Shown one piece after another: positions 1 to 9,618 of a DNA stretch of 64,000 bases. The notes under the pieces are model-generated. The model worked only from the letters and a program-made list of their open reading frames with translations. It was not told the origin of the DNA and ran no database searches. Source of the stretch: an uncultured Aquimarina sp. (GTDB taxonomy: Bacteria > Bacteroidota > Bacteroidia > Flavobacteriales > Flavobacteriaceae); the NCBI GenBank assembly GCA_947501475.1, contig CANMWA010000002.1, positions 186,001 through 250,000 of the forward strand, read 5' to 3'. The position numbers and the translations under genes were made by a program. Every line of letters begins with the position of its first letter. The first letter of the stretch is position 1.

Positions 1-1221
1 GTCTATGTAAAATTGATGATAACTCGAAGGCTCGCTAGCCATAGCATAGAGTGAATTTTTTCCATCAAATGGAACATCAAATAAACATGAGAAGGTTTTA
101 ACTACTTTTTGTGTTTTAGGGTCTTTTAATCTAAATCGCATGGTATATCCTAACCCGGTAAATTCAGAATCGCTCTGATATCTAAACGCCACACCATTAT
201 ACCATGTTCCTAGATCAATCCCGCCTGGTCCTATTCGTTTTACAGCTGCCTCGACATTAGGTGTTGGTAGATTATGCTCTTTACCATGATCCTCATACGG
301 AAAATCTAGTAGGACATCATATTCTGTTAGATTATAAAAATATACGTTTTGATAAGATTCGTGCAGTACAAATTCGATGATTAACAAAACAGCGACTATA
401 ATTATAACCCCCACTACTGTATACTTAAGGGTTTTTGTAGTAACCCCTTCTACAGATTCTATCCAAGCTTCGCCAGCTGCTGCTCTACCAGCCGCTACTG
501 CCGCCTCAAGGCCTTCTCCAGCAACCAATTCTCCGACAAAGCCAGTCACAAATCTATAACATGCCTTGGTCACCCCTTTTAATAGTGCCCATAGCGTTTT
601 CATTACTGCGCTACTTAATTCTTTAAAAACATCAGCAAAGGCATCTCCTCCAAATTTTGCTATAACAGCTGCAATAGCTGCTGCCAAAGCTCCTTCTCCT
701 AATACAAAAACGCCTAAATTGATCCAAGTATCATTATTTTGGCCTGTACCAAAGTGCATGGGGATATCCATACGGGTAAAGTATTTTTTACCATCTATAA
801 CTATATAGGTTTTCTTTGGATCTACCTTATATTTTTTGGCCATCTTCTGGATCTCTTCTTGACTTTTAACCTCTGTTAATTTTACAGTGCTAAGAATCTC
901 TGCCTGATCAAGATAAAAGTTGAAATCCTGGTTATCTATAGCCATATCGGCAGCCCATATTGTATTTCCATTAGGTTGCTTTACTTCTTGTAATCCATCA
1001 AAACCAATTTTTGAAAACTCTCGCATAAATTTACCCATGCGATAATTCTGTAGATTAAGATTTTGTGTAGTTACATCATTAATAGTTTTGTTACCTGTTA
1101 AAGGTTTTACCATCCCGCCTGGCGCAAATTGCGATTGTGGTTTGTCAAAACGAACGTCTTTGCTGGCAGTATCATCATTGATGTTTTCTGCTACTAATAC
1201 ATTTTCTTTTAGTGTACTCAT
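1..1221 (-). CDS. Unknown membrane-inserting protein, 3' end outside window
   Basis: An open frame of 407 codons starts at the ATG at 1221 and runs off the left edge, so the C-terminus is missing. There is no signal peptide. The first ~170 residues are polar; residues ~165-260 are Ala/Gly-rich amphipathic or hydrophobic helices; one strongly hydrophobic segment (VVGVIIIVAVLLIIEFVL) follows near residue 275. After it comes a beta-rich domain starting YFYNLTEYDVLLDF. I do not recognise the family. Alanine-rich helices, a single membrane helix and a C-terminal beta domain without a secretion signal would fit a pore-forming or injected toxin, but that is a guess. The reading frame is clean and codon use matches the neighbours. 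It is divergent from the gene at 1610. Confidence 0.8.
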   Translation of the reverse strand, partial: MSTLKENVLVAENINDDTASKDVRFDKPQSQFAPGGMVKPLTGNKTINDVTTQNLNLQNYRMGKFMREFSKIGFDGLQEVKQPNGNTIWAADMAIDNQDFNFYLDQAEILSTVKLTEVKSQEEIQKMAKKYKVDPKKTYIVIDGKKYFTRMDIPMHFGTGQNNDTWINLGVFVLGEGALAAAIAAVIAKFGGDAFADVFKELSSAVMKTLWALLKGVTKACYRFVTGFVGELVAGEGLEAAVAAGRAAAGEAWIESVEGVTTKTLKYTVVGVIIIVAVLLIIEFVLHESYQNVYFYNLTEYDVLLDFPYEDHGKEHNLPTPNVEAAVKRIGPGGIDLGTWYNGVAFRYQSDSEFTGLGYTMRFRLKDPKTQKVVKTFSCLFDVPFDGKNSLYAMASEPSSYHQFYID

Positions 1222-1420
1222 GATATATATATTTAAGTGTTAATAAATTCTTTGTATATATTGATTACTCTTTCTGCTATACTTACATATCAGGGGGAAG
1301 GAAAGTTCTTAGGAGACCCTAAGAGATCATACTTTGTATTCAAGTATAATAGTTGTCTTTTTATATACTACTAAAGTACAGCACTAGGTTAATTTATAAT
1401 AGAGCATTAGTACTGATATT

Positions 1421-1468
1421 GATAAATTCGGTATAAATACTTATATGGAGTTTTATACCGAATTTATC
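1421..1468. repeat. 17-bp perfect inverted repeat between divergent genes
   Basis: GATAAATTCGGTATAAA (1421-1437) and its exact reverse complement (1452-1468) are separated by 14 nt. The element lies between the divergent starts at 1221 and 1610. Neither side has a T-run, so it is not an obvious terminator; an operator or mobile-element relic is possible. The rest of 1222-1609 is AT-rich with no other feature that I see. Confidence 0.7.
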
Positions 1469-1609
1469 GTATCGCAAAAAAATTATTAAAAAATGTAAGT
1501 GAAGCTTTTGTGTTTAAAAAAAGTAAGGCACAATTTAGAATCGTACTAGAGTTGTATGATCATATATTTATCTATTTTTAATCATTGTAAAACCAACAAC
1601 ACAAATACA

Positions 1610-2026
1610 ATGAAACATCTTAGAATTTTTATGCTGGCTATACTATGTAGTATTAGTTTTTTGGCAATAGGTCAAACCGATGATGAATCTGTACAAAACT
1701 CAAAAAAAATAAAAGGAAACTTTATTCATACCGTTTTGTTTTGGTTACATAATCCTGCAAATGAAAAGGAAAGAAAAACTTTTGAAGATGGAGTACAAGA
1801 ATTATTAAATCAGTGCCCATTTATTACGTCTAGTCACATAGGGATACCTGCTAACACCGCAACTAGACCTGTAGTTGATGCTTCTTATACCTATTGCGTG
1901 GTTATAACTTTTGAATCTAAAGAAGCTCATGATAAATACCAGGTAGATCCTTTACACAAAAAATTTGTTGAAGAAAACAAAAACCTATGGGATAAGGTAT
2001 TAGTGTATGACTCTGTTAGTCCTTAA
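1610..2026 (+). CDS. Secreted Dabb (stress-responsive A/B barrel) protein
   Basis: 138 residues from the ATG at 1610. A frame opens further upstream at 1556, but the signal peptide (MKHLRIFMLAILCSISFLAIGQ-type, ~21 residues) begins at 1610, so that start is chosen. The mature part contains FIHTVLFWLHNP, the typical first strand of Dabb ferredoxin-like dimeric alpha/beta barrels, and ends with the DPLHKKFVEENKNLWDKVLVYD pattern in which the D-P-x-H segment is characteristic. Dabb proteins are small dimers with varied and often unknown roles; the periplasmic version in Bacteroidota has no assigned substrate. A strong hairpin terminator follows directly. Confidence 0.85.
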   Translation: MKHLRIFMLAILCSISFLAIGQTDDESVQNSKKIKGNFIHTVLFWLHNPANEKERKTFEDGVQELLNQCPFITSSHIGIPANTATRPVVDASYTYCVVITFESKEAHDKYQVDPLHKKFVEENKNLWDKVLVYDSVSP

Positions 2027-2040
2027 AAAATTATGTATTT

Positions 2041-2079
2041 GAGTCGTCCTAAAATAGGTTGATAATTTTAGGACGACTC
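2041..2079. terminator. Bidirectional intrinsic terminator
   Basis: GAGTCGTCCTAAAAT (2041-2055) pairs perfectly with 2065-2079 around a 9-nt loop, with an A-run upstream and ATTTTC downstream. It sits between the convergent genes ending at 2026 and 2095. Confidence 0.85.
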
Positions 2080-2094
2080 ATTTTCAATAAAAAA

Positions 2095-3972
2095 TTAACT
2101 TTTTAACCAAGCATCTCTTAGTGCTTTCTGTTCTTTTGAGGCAGTATCTGATGCTGTTAATTCTTTACCCTGAGTATACGACTTAACGACTTTGGTCTTT
2201 ATAATAACTTCTTCGCCTTCTCTATTTAATTTTACTTCAAGGTCATCTCCTTCCTGCCATTGAAAAGTGGATCCAAGAATATTATTTGCATTCGTAATGG
2301 TAAGCTTAGTACCATTTACTTCTATGATATCATCATTGGGTTTTGCACCATTTTCTGCCCAAAAACTATTATCATTTACCAAATCGGTAAAAAATATTGT
2401 TCCTTTTTCTTGGTTACCTGCAACGATTAGTGCTCCTGCGTTTTGAATATAATTTGTTTGTATTTTATTTGATTTAATTGTTAAACCAACTTTTTCAAAA
2501 AAACTTTGATAATCAATTGGGGTACCTCCTACTACATGAGTGTTTAAGAATGCTCCAATAGAAGGATATGTCATTGTAGTAATCTCTTGTATTATTTTAT
2601 CATCTTCAAAAGGCTTGTTTTTACCATATTTTAATGATAATTCTTTCATTAATGATAAAATCCCTCTGTTTCCTTTACTTTCTTTTCGCATTAATATATC
2701 GATACACATTCCTATTAATGCTCCTTTCTCATATACATTTACATAGTTAGATGCATAGGGCTGTTTAAGTATATTTTCACTCATTTTTGTAAAACTCATT
2801 TCATCGTCAAATCCACTTGCACTTTGGATTTTATTCATGATTTTTTCATAGAATTCGGATTCATCTACCAAATCCTGGTTGACTTGAAATAATGTTGCAA
2901 AATACTCTGTCACTCCTTCATACATCCACAGGTGTTTTGAAAACGTTGGAGCATTATAATCAAAATAATGTACATCCTCAGAATGCACACTAAGTGGTGT
3001 CACAATATGAAAAAACTCATGAGATACTACATCTATCATAGCCGATGCCAATGCCTCATCTGGCATTTGTTCTGGTAATACAACCACTGTAGAGGTGTGA
3101 TGTTCTAGAGCTCCAAAACCATTAGGGGCACTCTCATCACCAGAAGCCAAGTATAAATATATATCATATCGAGGAGTACTATTAATATCTCCTAAATACG
3201 TTTTTTGTCCCTTCATCATTTTAAATACTGTTTCTTTTATTTTGGCAGCAGTATGTACTTGATTAGGAGAGTATACACTCAATACAATTTTGATGTTTCC
3301 AACATTAAATTCTTCGATATCCAAATCACCATACATCATTGGGTTATCTGTTATCTCAAAATATCTAGACGCAAAATATTTATCTATAGTAGTACCACCA
3401 TCTTCACTAGCAACTGCAGCAACTTTTTGCAAAGCAGAGGTTCTCTTCATCGTAGTTGGAGCGTTAACTTCTAGTGCATATTGATTATTTTTCAAGACAT
3501 CAAAGTATCCTATAAAACCATGAAGGTTTAACACATAATTCTTGGGCTCTATATTTGTCCCTGATGGAGAAAAAGGAGTACCAACTCCAGAGTTTTCGAT
3601 ATCATAAGTATCATTTACTTTATAGTGTATTTTATCTAATTGTTTTGCATTCGTAATTACCCATGTATTTGTATCTTCTTTTTCTACTTTGATTTCATTA
3701 CCATTATAATCGAAAGCTTTAAAATCATCTACAAACTTTCCAAAATCACTTACAGCATAAGTCCCCTGTACTACTTTAGGCAATAAGTATTTTACTGTAT
3801 CTTGTGTAAAACGGCCTGGATTTATTATAACAGGAACTTTATCATCGGTTACCTGTGTTAAATCTATAGCTGTTACAACAGGTACATTAGTGGCTACATC
3901 ATTTGTAGTATTTTTTGTTCCACATCCAATTAGCAGTAAACCAATGGATATTTTGACTACTATTTTTTTCAT
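2095..3972 (-). CDS. M61-family metallopeptidase lipoprotein with PDZ domain
   Basis: 625 residues. The lipobox LLLIGC puts the acylated Cys at residue 17, so the protein is an envelope lipoprotein. HEFFH (318-322) supplies two zinc ligands and the catalytic Glu, and E352 in the segment YEGVTEYFA is the expected third ligand of the M61 (glycyl aminopeptidase) gluzincin fold. The N-terminal ~200 residues match the M61 beta domain, and a PDZ-like module (NDNSFWAENGAKPNDDIIEVNG) lies around residues 525-590. M61 enzymes are aminopeptidases with a preference for Gly/Ala N-termini; the substrate here is unknown. It is a stand-alone gene, divergent from the hydrolase at 4106. Confidence 0.9.
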   Translation of the reverse strand: MKKIVVKISIGLLLIGCGTKNTTNDVATNVPVVTAIDLTQVTDDKVPVIINPGRFTQDTVKYLLPKVVQGTYAVSDFGKFVDDFKAFDYNGNEIKVEKEDTNTWVITNAKQLDKIHYKVNDTYDIENSGVGTPFSPSGTNIEPKNYVLNLHGFIGYFDVLKNNQYALEVNAPTTMKRTSALQKVAAVASEDGGTTIDKYFASRYFEITDNPMMYGDLDIEEFNVGNIKIVLSVYSPNQVHTAAKIKETVFKMMKGQKTYLGDINSTPRYDIYLYLASGDESAPNGFGALEHHTSTVVVLPEQMPDEALASAMIDVVSHEFFHIVTPLSVHSEDVHYFDYNAPTFSKHLWMYEGVTEYFATLFQVNQDLVDESEFYEKIMNKIQSASGFDDEMSFTKMSENILKQPYASNYVNVYEKGALIGMCIDILMRKESKGNRGILSLMKELSLKYGKNKPFEDDKIIQEITTMTYPSIGAFLNTHVVGGTPIDYQSFFEKVGLTIKSNKIQTNYIQNAGALIVAGNQEKGTIFFTDLVNDNSFWAENGAKPNDDIIEVNGTKLTITNANNILGSTFQWQEGDDLEVKLNREGEEVIIKTKVVKSYTQGKELTASDTASKEQKALRDAWLKS

Positions 3973-4105
3973 TTGATAATTTTATGCATTTACTATTGTT
4001 AACTAAGAAAAGAAGTCAACGTTACAACTTTAATCATGCAAAATATACAATTTGTACTTACTTTAGCTTAATTTTAGAATTTTTTATCACAAAAACATCA
4101 TTTTT

Positions 4106-4876
4106 TTGAATCTAAAAATTGGTAACCATAACATTCAATTCTCTAAAAATCCTAAGCTATTATCTAGAGAAAAAACTACTATCATATTTTTACATGATTC
4201 TCTTGGGTGTATTGATCTTTGGAAAGATTTTCCTGAAAGATTAGAATCACATACAGCATGTAATGTACTAGCATATGATCGACAAGGTTATGGTAAATCT
4301 GATCCTTTTTCGGTATTGAAAAGAGATCAAAATTATCTAAAACAAGAAGCCGAATTCTTGTCAAAAATATTAGCCCAATTACAACTAGAAAAAGTAATTC
4401 TATTTGGTCATAGTGATGGAGGAAGTATTGCTTTATTAACAGCGGCATTATTTCCTGATAGAATTAAGGGTATTATTACCGAAGGAGCTCATGTTTTTGT
4501 TGAAAAAGAAACTATTAACGGTATCAAAGAAGCTGTAAAAGCATATAAAAATACTAGTTTAAAAGAAAGGCTATATAGATATCATGGTGACAAGACTGAT
4601 AATGTATTTGGTATGTGGACCGAAACATGGCTTTCGAAAGAATATCAATCATGGAATATTGAAAAATACCTTCCTAAAATAAAATGCCCATCATTAATTA
4701 TACAGGGAGAAAATGACGAATATGGAACCATTGATCAGGTAAATACAATCATCAATAAAACTAAAGGGAACTCATTCTCTCTATTGATTCCTGAAATCGG
4801 TCATACACCACATAGAGAAAATCCAGAAGTTGTATTGAAAGAGACCGCAAATTTTATTAATAAGATACATGTCTAA
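4106..4876 (+). CDS. Alpha/beta hydrolase
   Basis: 256 residues from a TTG start; no suitable ATG is near, and the fold begins immediately. The catalytic triad is readable: nucleophile S103 in GHSDGG, D204 in QGENDEY, and H233 in IGHTPH. The oxyanion-hole region is FLHDSLG (28-34), and DRQGYGKSD follows as in typical serine hydrolases of the epoxide-hydrolase/haloperoxidase branch. There is no signal peptide, so it is cytosolic. The substrate cannot be told from sequence. It is followed by an unrelated secreted peptidase in the same direction with an 81-bp gap, probably independently transcribed. Confidence 0.9.
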   Translation: MNLKIGNHNIQFSKNPKLLSREKTTIIFLHDSLGCIDLWKDFPERLESHTACNVLAYDRQGYGKSDPFSVLKRDQNYLKQEAEFLSKILAQLQLEKVILFGHSDGGSIALLTAALFPDRIKGIITEGAHVFVEKETINGIKEAVKAYKNTSLKERLYRYHGDKTDNVFGMWTETWLSKEYQSWNIEKYLPKIKCPSLIIQGENDEYGTIDQVNTIINKTKGNSFSLLIPEIGHTPHRENPEVVLKETANFINKIHV

Positions 4877-4957
4877 TGTTAAAGTAATGATAAAGTCTCT
4901 ATTTCGTAATAAATAATTAAAAACTTGTAGTAATTATTCTTTTAAAAACATTTCACT

Positions 4958-7399
4958 ATGCAATTCATCAAATCGGCTATTTTATTATTATTGGTTATTT
5001 CTGTATGTAATGCCCAAGAAAAGCTCGAATATCAAAAACCGCCAAAAGAAATTTTAGATCTCGTTGATGTTTCGCTTGCTCCTTCGGTTAGAGTAGATTC
5101 AAAAGGAGAAAATCTTGTGTTTTTGTATAGAGATAGTTACAAGACAATTTCAGAATTATCAGAAAAGGAAATGCGATTAGCCGGATTACGGATCAATCCA
5201 AAAACAAATATTTCTAGTAGAGCCAATTATTTTAACAATATAAAAGTTAAAAAGACCTTAGATAAAGAAACAAAGCAAGTTATCGGGCTGCCTGAAAATG
5301 CTCGGATTACAAATTTCAATTGGTCTCCAGATCAGAGTAAAGTGGGATTTACCAATACTACCACAAATGGAGTTGAACTATGGATCTTAAATGTTTCAGA
5401 AGCTAAGGCCATTAAAATCACCGATGCTACTGTAAATGTAAATATGCGAAACCCTTTTAAATGGTTTAGAGATAACTCTGCTTTATTAGTGAAGTTCATA
5501 CCAAGTACACGAAAACCTCTTATAGACACTCAAAAAGCAGTTCCAACAGGGCCTACAATTACAATTAGTGACGGAAAAAAAGCTCAAAATAGAACGTATC
5601 AAGATCTATTGAAAAATCCTAATGATGAATATAATTTTGAACAGTTAGCAATTTCTGAAATCAAAAAAGTTTCTCTAGATGGAAAAGCTGAAAACTGGGC
5701 TCCAGTAGCAATGTATAGTAGTTTTTCGTTTTCTCCAGATGGTAAATATGTTATCGCTACCGAAATTCAAAAACCATTTTCATATATAATTCCTTATAGA
5801 CGTTTTCCACAAGTAACGAAACTATATAAAAATTCTGGGAAGATTGTTAGAACTGTAAATAAAGTTCCTCTAACAGAAGTGCTTCCTAAAGGGTTTATGG
5901 CTACACGCACTGGAAAAAGATCTATGACATGGCGTTCGGATCAACCTGCAACTTTAGTCTGGGCTGAAGCATTAGACAAAGGTGATCCCGAGGTTGAAGT
6001 TGAATATCGTGATGAAGTATTTCAACTCGAAGCTCCATTTGCGGGCAGTCCGAAATCTATTTTAAAAGTAATCAATCGTTTTGGCGGTATCCAATGGACC
6101 AATGATCAAATGGCTGTTGCCTATGATTACTGGTGGAATACCAGAAATACCAAAACATATGCTTTTCAACCATCAAAGCCTGATCAAAAGCCTAATATAA
6201 TTCATGATAGAAATTATCAAGATAAATATAGTGACCCAGGTGATCCTGTGACCATAAAAAATAAATATGGTTACTCAGTAATTGATATTGATAATAATAA
6301 TATGTACATGATTGGAGATGGTTATACCAAAGAAGGGCAATTTCCTTTTATAGATAAATTTAGTTTAAAATCTAATACCTCCTCTCGTGTCTATCAATCA
6401 AAATATACGGATAAGGTAGAGAATATCCATACTGCTTTTGATTTAAAAAAAGGAGAGTTTTTAGTAAGAATAGAATCCCCAAGTGAGTATCCAAACTATT
6501 ATATTCGCAATATAAATAAAGAAAATAAGCTGAACCAAATAACGTCTTTTAAAAACCCATTCGCCAGTATACAAAATGTACACAAAGAAGTAATCAAATA
6601 CAAAAGAGATGACGGATTAGAATTATCTGGAACTCTTTATTTACCAGTAGGGTACGATAAAACTAAAAAAGAAAAAATGCCAATGATCCTTTGGGCATAT
6701 CCAAGAGAATTTAAAGATAAAAATAGTGCTTCGCAATCTACTTCAAACCCCAATAAGTTTACCTATCCTTATTGGGGTTCTATGCTGTATTGGGTTACAA
6801 AGGGTTATGTTGTATTAGACGGTGCTTCTTTCCCTATAGTAGGTGAAGGAAAAGAAGAACCTAATGATTCTTTTAGAAAACAATTAGTAGCAAATGGTAA
6901 AGCCGCAATAGATGCTGTAGACGCTTTAGGATATATTGATCGTGATCGAGTGGCCGTTGGAGGGCATTCGTATGGAGCGTTTATGACTGCAAATTTATTG
7001 TCTCACTCTAATTTATTCGCTGCAGGAATCGCAAGAAGTGGAGCCTATAACAGAACCCTTACTCCTTTTGGGTTTCAAAGCGAAGAAAGAAGTTATTGGG
7101 AAGCCCCTGAAGTGTATTATGATATGTCTCCATTCATGCATTCAGATAAGATGAAGACTCCTTTATTATTGATTCATGGTCAAGCTGATAATAATTCGGG
7201 AACATATCCCCTGCAAAGTGAGCGATATTTTAATGCTTTAAAAGGATTAGGAGCGACTACCAGATTAATCATGCTACCTAAAGAAAGTCACGGGTATAGA
7301 GCTAAAGAATCGATTCTTCATTTGCTATGGGAGCAAGACCAATGGTTAGAAAAATATGTCAAAAACAAGAAGAATTCTAAACAACAAGGAACTAATTAA
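4958..7399 (+). CDS. Secreted S9-family peptidase (prolyl oligopeptidase fold)
   Basis: 813 residues with a signal peptide ending near residue 19 (NAQ). An N-terminal beta-propeller with repeated FSPDG/WSPDQ-type turns is followed by an alpha/beta hydrolase domain from about residue 545. The triad is S671 in GGHSYGAF, D744 in HGQADNN and H778 in KESHGY. The GHSYGAFM and GYVVLDGASFPIVGEG segments resemble the glutamyl-endopeptidase-like S9 branch rather than classical DPP-IV, which has a longer nucleophile motif. It should act in the periplasm on peptides. It stands alone; the downstream 225 bp to ychF contain no gene. Confidence 0.9.
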   Translation: MQFIKSAILLLLVISVCNAQEKLEYQKPPKEILDLVDVSLAPSVRVDSKGENLVFLYRDSYKTISELSEKEMRLAGLRINPKTNISSRANYFNNIKVKKTLDKETKQVIGLPENARITNFNWSPDQSKVGFTNTTTNGVELWILNVSEAKAIKITDATVNVNMRNPFKWFRDNSALLVKFIPSTRKPLIDTQKAVPTGPTITISDGKKAQNRTYQDLLKNPNDEYNFEQLAISEIKKVSLDGKAENWAPVAMYSSFSFSPDGKYVIATEIQKPFSYIIPYRRFPQVTKLYKNSGKIVRTVNKVPLTEVLPKGFMATRTGKRSMTWRSDQPATLVWAEALDKGDPEVEVEYRDEVFQLEAPFAGSPKSILKVINRFGGIQWTNDQMAVAYDYWWNTRNTKTYAFQPSKPDQKPNIIHDRNYQDKYSDPGDPVTIKNKYGYSVIDIDNNNMYMIGDGYTKEGQFPFIDKFSLKSNTSSRVYQSKYTDKVENIHTAFDLKKGEFLVRIESPSEYPNYYIRNINKENKLNQITSFKNPFASIQNVHKEVIKYKRDDGLELSGTLYLPVGYDKTKKEKMPMILWAYPREFKDKNSASQSTSNPNKFTYPYWGSMLYWVTKGYVVLDGASFPIVGEGKEEPNDSFRKQLVANGKAAIDAVDALGYIDRDRVAVGGHSYGAFMTANLLSHSNLFAAGIARSGAYNRTLTPFGFQSEERSYWEAPEVYYDMSPFMHSDKMKTPLLLIHGQADNNSGTYPLQSERYFNALKGLGATTRLIMLPKESHGYRAKESILHLLWEQDQWLEKYVKNKKNSKQQGTN

Positions 7400-7624
7400 A
7401 ATAGCACTTTTTAAACAATATTCTTGAGGGCATTTTTATTCAGAAGTTTGTAGAAGGTATCATTAATACTATTCTCTACCTATACATTCTTTTCCAGTAC
7501 ATCACTAAGTTCTGGAAAAGTTAAAACAATAGCTTGGTGTTGGTTTAATCAAATTTTCTTATGTGTTGTATAGACGGCATATATCAAGATCTATTGAATC
7601 TAAATCTTCTTTATACAACTTATA

Positions 7625-8719
7625 CTATACATTAAATAGGAAATGCATCACATCACCATCGTTTACAATATAAGCCTTGCCTTCTACTCCTAGTTTACCT
7701 GCTTCTCGTACTTTTGCTTCACTACCGTATTTTACAAAATCATCATATTTAATAACCTCGGCACGAATAAAACCTTTTTCAAAATCTGTATGTATCACTC
7801 CGGCTGCTTGTGGAGCAGTTGCTCCTATATTTACTGTCCAGGCTCTTACTTCTTTTACTCCTGCAGTAAAATAGGTTTGTTGGTTTAATAGTTTATACGC
7901 AGCTCTGATCAAGACTGAGGCTCCTGGTTCTTCAAGTCCCATATCTTGTAAAAATAGTTGTCGTTCTTCATAATCATCAAGCTCTGTAATATCGGCTTCA
8001 GTTCCTACGGCTAATACTATTACTTCGGCATTCTCTGATGCTACCGTTTTTTTCACTCTTTCTACATAATCATTACCACTAACTGCGGCTCCTTCATCTA
8101 CATTACATACATATAATACAGGTTTATCTGTTATAAATTGTAATGGTTTAACATATGCATTTCTATCATCTTCAGGGATCTGGATAGCTCTAATCGATAT
8201 CCCCGATTCTAATCCTTCTTTAAGCTGTAATAAAATAGATTCTTCTTTCTGCGCTTCTTTATTACCGGTTTTTGCTGCGCGTTTTACTTTATCAAGTTTT
8301 TTCTCAACACTTTCTAAATCCTTTAATTGTAATTCTATATCTATTGTTTCCTTATCTCTAATCGGATCTACTGATCCATCTACATGAACAATATTATCAT
8401 TATCAAAGCAACGTAAAACATGAATAATTGCATCTGTCTCACGAATATTACCCAAAAACTGATTTCCTAATCCTTCTCCTTTACTAGCTCCTTTTACTAA
8501 TCCAGCAATATCTACAATCTCTACTGTAGCGGGAACTACTTTTTCTGGAACTACCAATTCTTCTAATTTCTCTAATCGAGAATCTGGTACATTAACGACT
8601 CCTATATTAGGTTCTATAGTACAAAAAGGAAAATTAGCACTCTGTGCTTTGGCATTAGATAAACAATTAAATAATGTTGATTTACCAACATTAGGTAATC
8701 CTACGATTCCTGCTTTCAT
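7625..8719 (-). CDS. ychF: Redox-regulated ATPase YchF (OLA1-type)
   Basis: 364 residues, the usual YchF length. The P-loop GLPNVGKST lies at residues 7-15, the G3-like DIAGLVKGASKGEGLGNQFL segment shows the family hallmark, and the C-terminal TGS domain ends FLFNV. YchF is an Obg-family P-loop protein that prefers ATP to GTP and binds ribosomes. It is an isolated core gene; its start ATG at 8719 is unambiguous. The divergent gene at 8937 is unrelated. Confidence 0.97.
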   Translation of the reverse strand: MKAGIVGLPNVGKSTLFNCLSNAKAQSANFPFCTIEPNIGVVNVPDSRLEKLEELVVPEKVVPATVEIVDIAGLVKGASKGEGLGNQFLGNIRETDAIIHVLRCFDNDNIVHVDGSVDPIRDKETIDIELQLKDLESVEKKLDKVKRAAKTGNKEAQKEESILLQLKEGLESGISIRAIQIPEDDRNAYVKPLQFITDKPVLYVCNVDEGAAVSGNDYVERVKKTVASENAEVIVLAVGTEADITELDDYEERQLFLQDMGLEEPGASVLIRAAYKLLNQQTYFTAGVKEVRAWTVNIGATAPQAAGVIHTDFEKGFIRAEVIKYDDFVKYGSEAKVREAGKLGVEGKAYIVNDGDVMHFLFNV

Positions 8720-8909
8720 AATAAAAAATTATAATAAGTTAAGCCCTAAGCTTTATATTTTTGAGAGTGCAAAGATAAAGGTATTAATCGTTAGTAAACA
8801 AGTGTAGGTTCATAAGATTAAATGGGATATTACTGATGCTAAAAAACGAAGTGCAGTAAGGGATAGCACAGTTAAGAATACTAAAATTATAGATTTTTTA
8901 TTTTTTTTG

Positions 8910-8917
8910 TAATTTTG
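8910..8917 (+). promoter_or_regulatory. Bacteroidota -7 promoter box
   Basis: TAATTTTG fits the TAnnTTTG -7 consensus and lies 20 nt upstream of the ATG at 8937. No clear TTG -33 element is visible in the T-rich DNA ahead of it. Confidence 0.5.
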
Positions 8918-8936
8918 AACACCAACAAAATAAATA

Positions 8937-9455
8937 ATGAAAACTTTAAAAACATTAACAACAGTCGTATTTATGAGTTGTGCATCTATAATCTATGCAC
9001 AATCAGATGAAACTAAATCGAATGAGAATTCATCAAAAGAAACAGTAACCAAAATCATTAGGATTAAAGGCCCTAACGGGGAAGAAAAAGTTATTAAAAA
9101 GCAGGAAGTAATCACCAAAAAAGGTAAAATAAAACTTAACCCTGGTGATGAAGATAAAACGAATCAGACTGCAATTTATGGAGATGATGAAGTACAAGTA
9201 CAAAAATCTCATTCTTCGTCAGATATGGGAGGGTATAGCAAAATTTCAGATGGTAAAGGTTATGTAATGACTTTTTTTAATAAATCTGGCAACAAGGTAT
9301 CCAAAGTTAGACCTGTAAGTAGTGGTTATTACATTGTAAACTTAGGAAACAAAGACAACGGTTTAGGGCATTTTGATAAGGATAAAAACTTTATTTTAGA
9401 AACCTATGAACCTACAACCGATAAAGTAATTACAACAATTTATAAAGCAAATTAA
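8937..9455 (+). CDS. Secreted hypothetical protein
   Basis: 172 residues with a signal peptide (MKTLKTLTTVVFMSCASIIYAQ-like, cleaved near residue 22). The mature protein starts with a charged, low-complexity stretch rich in Lys, Glu and Ser and a repeated V-I/T-K-K pattern (EEKVIKKQEVITKKGKIK). The last ~80 residues (GYSKISDGKGYVMTFFNKSGNKVSKVRPVSSGYYIVNL) look like a small beta domain. I do not recognise the family. It has its own promoter and terminator, so it is a single-gene unit. Confidence 0.75.
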   Translation: MKTLKTLTTVVFMSCASIIYAQSDETKSNENSSKETVTKIIRIKGPNGEEKVIKKQEVITKKGKIKLNPGDEDKTNQTAIYGDDEVQVQKSHSSSDMGGYSKISDGKGYVMTFFNKSGNKVSKVRPVSSGYYIVNLGNKDNGLGHFDKDKNFILETYEPTTDKVITTIYKAN

Positions 9456-9495
9456 TTACTGCTTGTAAAAAATATTATTTCAAAATTATCGTAAC

Positions 9496-9523
9496 AAAAC
9501 CGGATCATGTGATCCGGTTTTTT
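9496..9523 (+). terminator. Intrinsic terminator
   Basis: AAAACCGGATCA (9496-9507) pairs with 9510-9521 around a 2-nt loop and is followed by T residues. It ends the gene at 8937. Confidence 0.85.
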
Positions 9524-9618
9524 AGTAAAAAATTAAAAAAAAATTAAAAGAGTAAGTTAAAAACAGAGTGCTTTTGATATATTTAGGGTCACAATCATCT
9601 TAAATAAATATTCATTAC

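Noticed and set aside
377..808. Two plus-strand frames of 60 and 80 codons
   Set aside because: They lie antisense to the long minus-strand frame 1-1221, whose translation is far more protein-like.
7489..7520. Hairpin CTTTTCCAG...CTGGAAAAG as a terminator
   Set aside because: It lacks a T-run on either strand and a 14-nt loop weakens it; left unannotated.
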